NCBI GenBank assembly: GCA_025362535.1
Contig: JANYGE010000417.1
Span: 1 to 16,979, forward strand
Length of the DNA stretch: 16,979 nt
Origin: Hyphomicrobiales bacterium
GTDB lineage: Bacteria > Pseudomonadota > Alphaproteobacteria > Rhizobiales > Aestuariivirgaceae
Direction: 5' to 3'
In this document: piece by piece, positions 14,794 through 16,979 of the stretch
How the letters are laid out: each line of letters starts with the position of its first letter
How positions within the stretch are numbered: the first letter of the stretch is position 1
Position numbers and translations under genes: made by a program
The notes under the pieces: generated by a model
Database searches by the model: none
What the model was told of the DNA's origin: nothing
Seen by the model: the letters and a program-made list of their open reading frames with translations, nothing else

Positions 14794-15267
14794 TTATTTA
14801 GGCACAAAACCCACATGCACACGCCCACCCGATGCTTCCAAATGGTTGGTTTTCAGATTGATCAGGAGCTTCTTGCTTTTCACCGTGGTCTTACCTTGGG
14901 TTACGCGCACATCGCCACCCACTTCCAAACGGTCTTCCTGAATATAAAATTTGGCCCAGTCGCCCTTGATGGTTTGGGTTGCCGTGGTGATTGTCACGTT
15001 GCCTTTCGCATCGAGAAAATCTGTGACGGTTTTAACGGAGCCATCGGCCTGTTTCTGATCAGAAGTCGTAACGATCATCTCATCACCAACAATTTTATCG
15101 GTAGGACGGGTGGCCACCACATTGCCCCGAAATATGGTGCGATGTTCGGCATCAATGACTTCCATTGAATCGGCATCAACCACAACATTCTCTGCCCCAT
15201 AAGCCAAAGGCAGATGGGCAAAGCCCGCAAGCAACGAAACAACAAGCAGTGAGGCAAAGGTTTTCAT
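14794..15267 (-). CDS. lptA: LPS transport periplasmic protein LptA (OstA/LptA domain)
   Basis: This is the periplasmic bridge protein that passes LPS from LptC to the outer-membrane LptDE complex. The 157 residues begin with a signal peptide (MKTFASLLVVSLLAGFAHLP, cleavage near residues 23-25, YGAEN). The mature part is a single OstA-like beta-jellyroll: VVDADSMEVIDAEHRTIFRG, VVATRPTDKIVGDEMIV, DAKGNVTITTATQTIKGDWA and LEVGGDVRVTQGKTTVKSKK are the repeating strands. The length is that of short alphaproteobacterial LptA proteins. The ATG overlaps the lptC stop by 4 bases (ATGA, 15267-15264), with GTGGA about 9 bases upstream. Genes for the partners LptF, LptG, LptD and LptE are not in the window. 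Confidence 0.92.
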   Translation of the reverse strand: MKTFASLLVVSLLAGFAHLPLAYGAENVVVDADSMEVIDAEHRTIFRGNVVATRPTDKIVGDEMIVTTSDQKQADGSVKTVTDFLDAKGNVTITTATQTIKGDWAKFYIQEDRLEVGGDVRVTQGKTTVKSKKLLINLKTNHLEASGGRVHVGFVPK

Positions 15268-15896
15268 GGCACAATTCCACTTTCTATATCAGATTTCAGA
15301 TTGGCCTTAACATGGCCGCTAAACAATGTCTTTTTTCCGTTATCACTGATCTCAAGATGATCAGCATCCACAACACCGCTGTCCATCTCGACATGAACAG
15401 CTGATTTAGACGAAAGGCTGAGATCGTTCAAATCCAAGTCAGCTTTCGCCATATTGGCCTTGTAGCTTCCAAGCTGCTCAAAAACAACATCACCCTCAAG
15501 GTTCAATAGTTTTGTTTCGGTATTGTAACGTGCGCTTTGGCCTGACAGATCAATTTTCTTGCCAGAACTTCGTGTAAATGCGCCACGCGGTTCCGCCAGG
15601 TGCACAAGTTTTGTGTCATTTGTATCTTGTGTGGCACGGTTTGCCGTGATCACATATGGCAACCCATTTTTGTCGTAACCGTTGATCAGCGCATCAGTAC
15701 CGCTGATTTCTTTGGTGGCTGGAGCACTATAAGGTTGTGCATGTTGGATTGGCACCAACATCGAAAAAAAGCCTGATTGAAAAAGATAAACCAGCAAAAT
15801 ACCAAGACCAGCAAGCCCCGCCACGGGCCCAAACAGACGAGCGATCAGCGCGCGCTGTCCAGCCTGTTTACTTAACCGTTGCAGTCGATTGTCCAT
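15264..15896 (-). CDS. lptC: LPS export protein LptC
   Basis: This is an inner-membrane anchored periplasmic protein that links LptB2FG to LptA. It has 210 residues. The N-terminus is short and basic (MDNRLQRLSKQAGQRALIAR), followed by one membrane segment (about 23-45, FGPVAGLAGLGILLVYLFQS), then a periplasmic OstA-like domain with recurrent patterns such as LNLEGDVVFEQLGSYKANMA and KKTLFSGHVKANLKSDIESG. The ATG at 15896 is chosen because it starts the basic segment just before the membrane helix; the frame is open up to 16025, which would overlap nrnC and add an unlikely tail. The gap from the nrnC stop is 7 bases. The stop overlaps lptA. Sequence conservation in LptC is low, so the assignment relies partly on position next to lptA and lptB. 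Confidence 0.9.
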   Translation of the reverse strand: MDNRLQRLSKQAGQRALIARLFGPVAGLAGLGILLVYLFQSGFFSMLVPIQHAQPYSAPATKEISGTDALINGYDKNGLPYVITANRATQDTNDTKLVHLAEPRGAFTRSSGKKIDLSGQSARYNTETKLLNLEGDVVFEQLGSYKANMAKADLDLNDLSLSSKSAVHVEMDSGVVDADHLEISDNGKKTLFSGHVKANLKSDIESGIVP

Positions 15897-15903
15897 AGGT
15901 GCT

Positions 15904-16515
15904 TCAGTGTGAAAAAATATCTTCCTCCGCCCAGCCACCAAGATCAAGGGCAGCCCGCGTCGGAATAAAGTCGAAACATGATTTGGCCACAGTACTGCGG
16001 CCTTCGCGTTCCAGCATCTGGTCAAGTCTGGCTTTCACTTCATGCAAGTAAACCACATCTAAAGCTGCATATTGCTTTTGCGCCTCGCTCAACACATGCG
16101 CACCCCAGTCCGAGCTTTGTTGCTGCTTGTTAAGCTCAATACCCAAAAGCTCCTTGATCAAATCTTTCAGGCCATGGCGATCTGTGTAGGTGCGCACGAG
16201 CCTTGAAGCTATTTTGGTGCAATAAAGTGGAAACGTATCAACGCCCAAGTAATGCTTGAGTACCGCCACATCGAAGCGGGCGAAATGAAATATTTTTGTA
16301 ATTGCAGGATTGACGAGCAGGGCTTTCAAGTTCGGAGCTGCAAATGTATCGCGATCAATCTGCACTAAAACCGCATTACCATCACCCGTCGAAATCTGCA
16401 CCAAGCACAATTTATCCCGCCCAGGCTTCAAGCCAAGCGTCTCAGTATCAATGGCAACGCTAGAGCCAGCATCAAAATCAGCGGGCAAATCACCCCGGTA
16501 AAGTTTCACGGTCAT
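15904..16515 (-). CDS. nrnC: NrnC-type DEDDy 3'-5' exoribonuclease (RNase D-like, single domain)
   Basis: This is a cytoplasmic exonuclease that removes very short RNAs and, by family knowledge, diribonucleotides such as pGpG; it fills the role of oligoribonuclease in many Alphaproteobacteria. The 203 residues hold only the DEDDy catalytic domain, without the HRDC domains of true RNase D (about 375 residues). Exo I is AIDTETLGL (D23, E25), Exo II is FHFARFDVAVL (D82) and Exo III is QYAALDVVYL (Y149, D153). The central segments TKIASRLVRTYTDRHGLKDL and LNKQQQSSDW and the end DLGGWAEEDIFSH closely resemble the Bartonella/Brucella NrnC proteins as I remember them. Automated annotation would often call it ribonuclease D (rnd). 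The ATG at 16515 has only a weak upstream GGAT. It lies 7 bases ahead of lptC and is likely the first gene of the nrnC-lpt-rpoN block. Confidence 0.9.
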   Translation of the reverse strand: MTVKLYRGDLPADFDAGSSVAIDTETLGLKPGRDKLCLVQISTGDGNAVLVQIDRDTFAAPNLKALLVNPAITKIFHFARFDVAVLKHYLGVDTFPLYCTKIASRLVRTYTDRHGLKDLIKELLGIELNKQQQSSDWGAHVLSEAQKQYAALDVVYLHEVKARLDQMLEREGRSTVAKSCFDFIPTRAALDLGGWAEEDIFSH

Positions 16516-16571
16516 TGTTAAAAATCAATCCTGCGCTAAAACCTGAGGCTTACAAGAGCGGGAGGGAATAC

Positions 16572-16940
16572 TCAAGGCTCGTCCCCATACAGAGGTCTTC
16601 GGCGGGGCGCGGCCCAAACATCTGGATCAGTGCCACCCATTTCAGCAAGTCGAAGTGCTGCTTCGCGCATCGCTGAAAAATTCGGTTCCACTATTCTGGA
16701 AATTAACCTTTTACTGGCAAAGGCCCTACCGGAATGCGACTTTAAATATGTCTCAAAATTCTGTGCGACTATTTTTTCAGAAAATGCACAATACCAAACC
16801 ATCTCCCAAGGCATATATTTTGAGGTATGAGTAGATTTACCTGAATTATGATCCCTGATCCGCTGCTTTAAATCAGCAGACAACCCAGTATATTCTTGCT
16901 CGGGATGTGAAGCACTGCGAATGATGTAAACATACCACAT
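16572..16940 (-). CDS. Small GIY-YIG domain protein
   Basis: This encodes 122 residues. The GIY-YIG nuclease fold is visible at the start: YVY (3-5) and YTG (17-19) replace the two name motifs, and R27, H31-N32 and E63 (NFETYLKS) are the usual catalytic or metal-binding positions. It resembles the stand-alone UPF0213-type proteins, with an extra C-terminal tail rich in Pro and Arg (DVWAAPRRRPLYGDEP). Substrate and role are unknown; it may be a DNA-processing nuclease or inactive. The ATG at 16940 gives the typical MWYVYII start with GGTGGA about 7 bases upstream. The frame stays open to the window edge, so a longer N-terminus cannot be excluded. It ends 56 bases before nrnC on the same strand; I see no promoter in that gap. 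Genes of this type are often scattered and mobile. Confidence 0.8.
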   Translation of the reverse strand: MWYVYIIRSASHPEQEYTGLSADLKQRIRDHNSGKSTHTSKYMPWEMVWYCAFSEKIVAQNFETYLKSHSGRAFASKRLISRIVEPNFSAMREAALRLAEMGGTDPDVWAAPRRRPLYGDEP

Positions 16941-16979
16941 CTCAATTCCACCAGTCCGTCTCCGTTCTTCGAGCTTCGC

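Noticed and set aside
14764..15168. 134-codon plus-strand open frame opposite lptA
   Set aside because: No domain and no ribosome binding site, and fully opposite a conserved signal-peptide protein.
1..16979. CRISPR arrays, tRNA/rRNA genes, insertion sequences, prophage or toxin-antitoxin modules
   Set aside because: No regularly spaced repeats, no transposase or integrase motifs, no cloverleaf-like segments and no small toxin-antitoxin pairs were seen on either strand.

Overview
The window looks like chromosomal DNA of an alphaproteobacterium, most likely of the Hyphomicrobiales (Rhizobiales) type. The evidence is protein content and gene order. There is a block in transcription order nrnC-lptC-lptA-lptB-rpoN-hpf-ptsN, an alphaproteobacterial DUF1150 gene beside ptsN, an NrnC-type short exonuclease and a ChoW/ChoV choline transporter pair. 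Base composition is moderate by eye, and no insertion sequence, prophage, CRISPR array, tRNA or rRNA was seen. Genes are packed tightly and no gene-free stretch reaches 300 bases.

Layout. (1) 1-1973, plus strand: the 3' part of a choline/betaine-type ABC permease (choW, cut by the window edge) and its ATPase (choV), joined by an ATGA overlap. A hairpin separates them from the convergent genes that follow. (2) 1994-10712, minus strand: a long nucleoside uptake and breakdown operon. Its transcription order is BMP-family periplasmic binding protein, double-domain ATPase, two permeases, cytidine deaminase (cdd), purine nucleoside phosphorylase (punA), thymidine phosphorylase (deoA) and phosphopentomutase (deoB). 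A small secreted protein of unknown function lies 50 bases beyond deoB. (3) 10713-10867: a divergent control region with a 21-bp perfect inverted repeat. (4) 10868-11122, plus strand: a DUF1150 gene whose stop codon overlaps that of ptsN. (5) 11119-16515, minus strand: ptsN, hpf, rpoN, lptB, lptA, lptC and nrnC. A GIY-YIG protein gene (16572-16940) lies upstream of them.

How the genes work together. The nucleoside operon reads as a self-contained route. The transporter brings intact nucleosides in, Cdd deaminates cytidine and deoxycytidine, PunA and DeoA split nucleosides with phosphate, and DeoB moves the phosphate from C1 to C5 of the sugar. The deoC, upp and uridine phosphorylase functions are not in the window. 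From the first permease to deoB, each start codon overlaps or abuts the previous stop, which implies translational coupling. A strong 11-bp hairpin sits between the binding-protein gene and the ATPase gene and probably makes binding-protein mRNA more abundant. The second block combines envelope LPS transport (LptC, LptA, LptB), small-RNA turnover (NrnC), the alternative sigma factor 54, ribosome hibernation (HPF) and the nitrogen PTS protein EIIA-Ntr.

I found no clearly undescribed biological system. Most of the window is well-known core biology. The points most worth a second look are the inverted repeat in the divergent control region, the intercistronic hairpin, the apparent uridine gap in the catabolic route, the small secreted protein, the extended LptB N-terminus and the shared CTAG stop codons.
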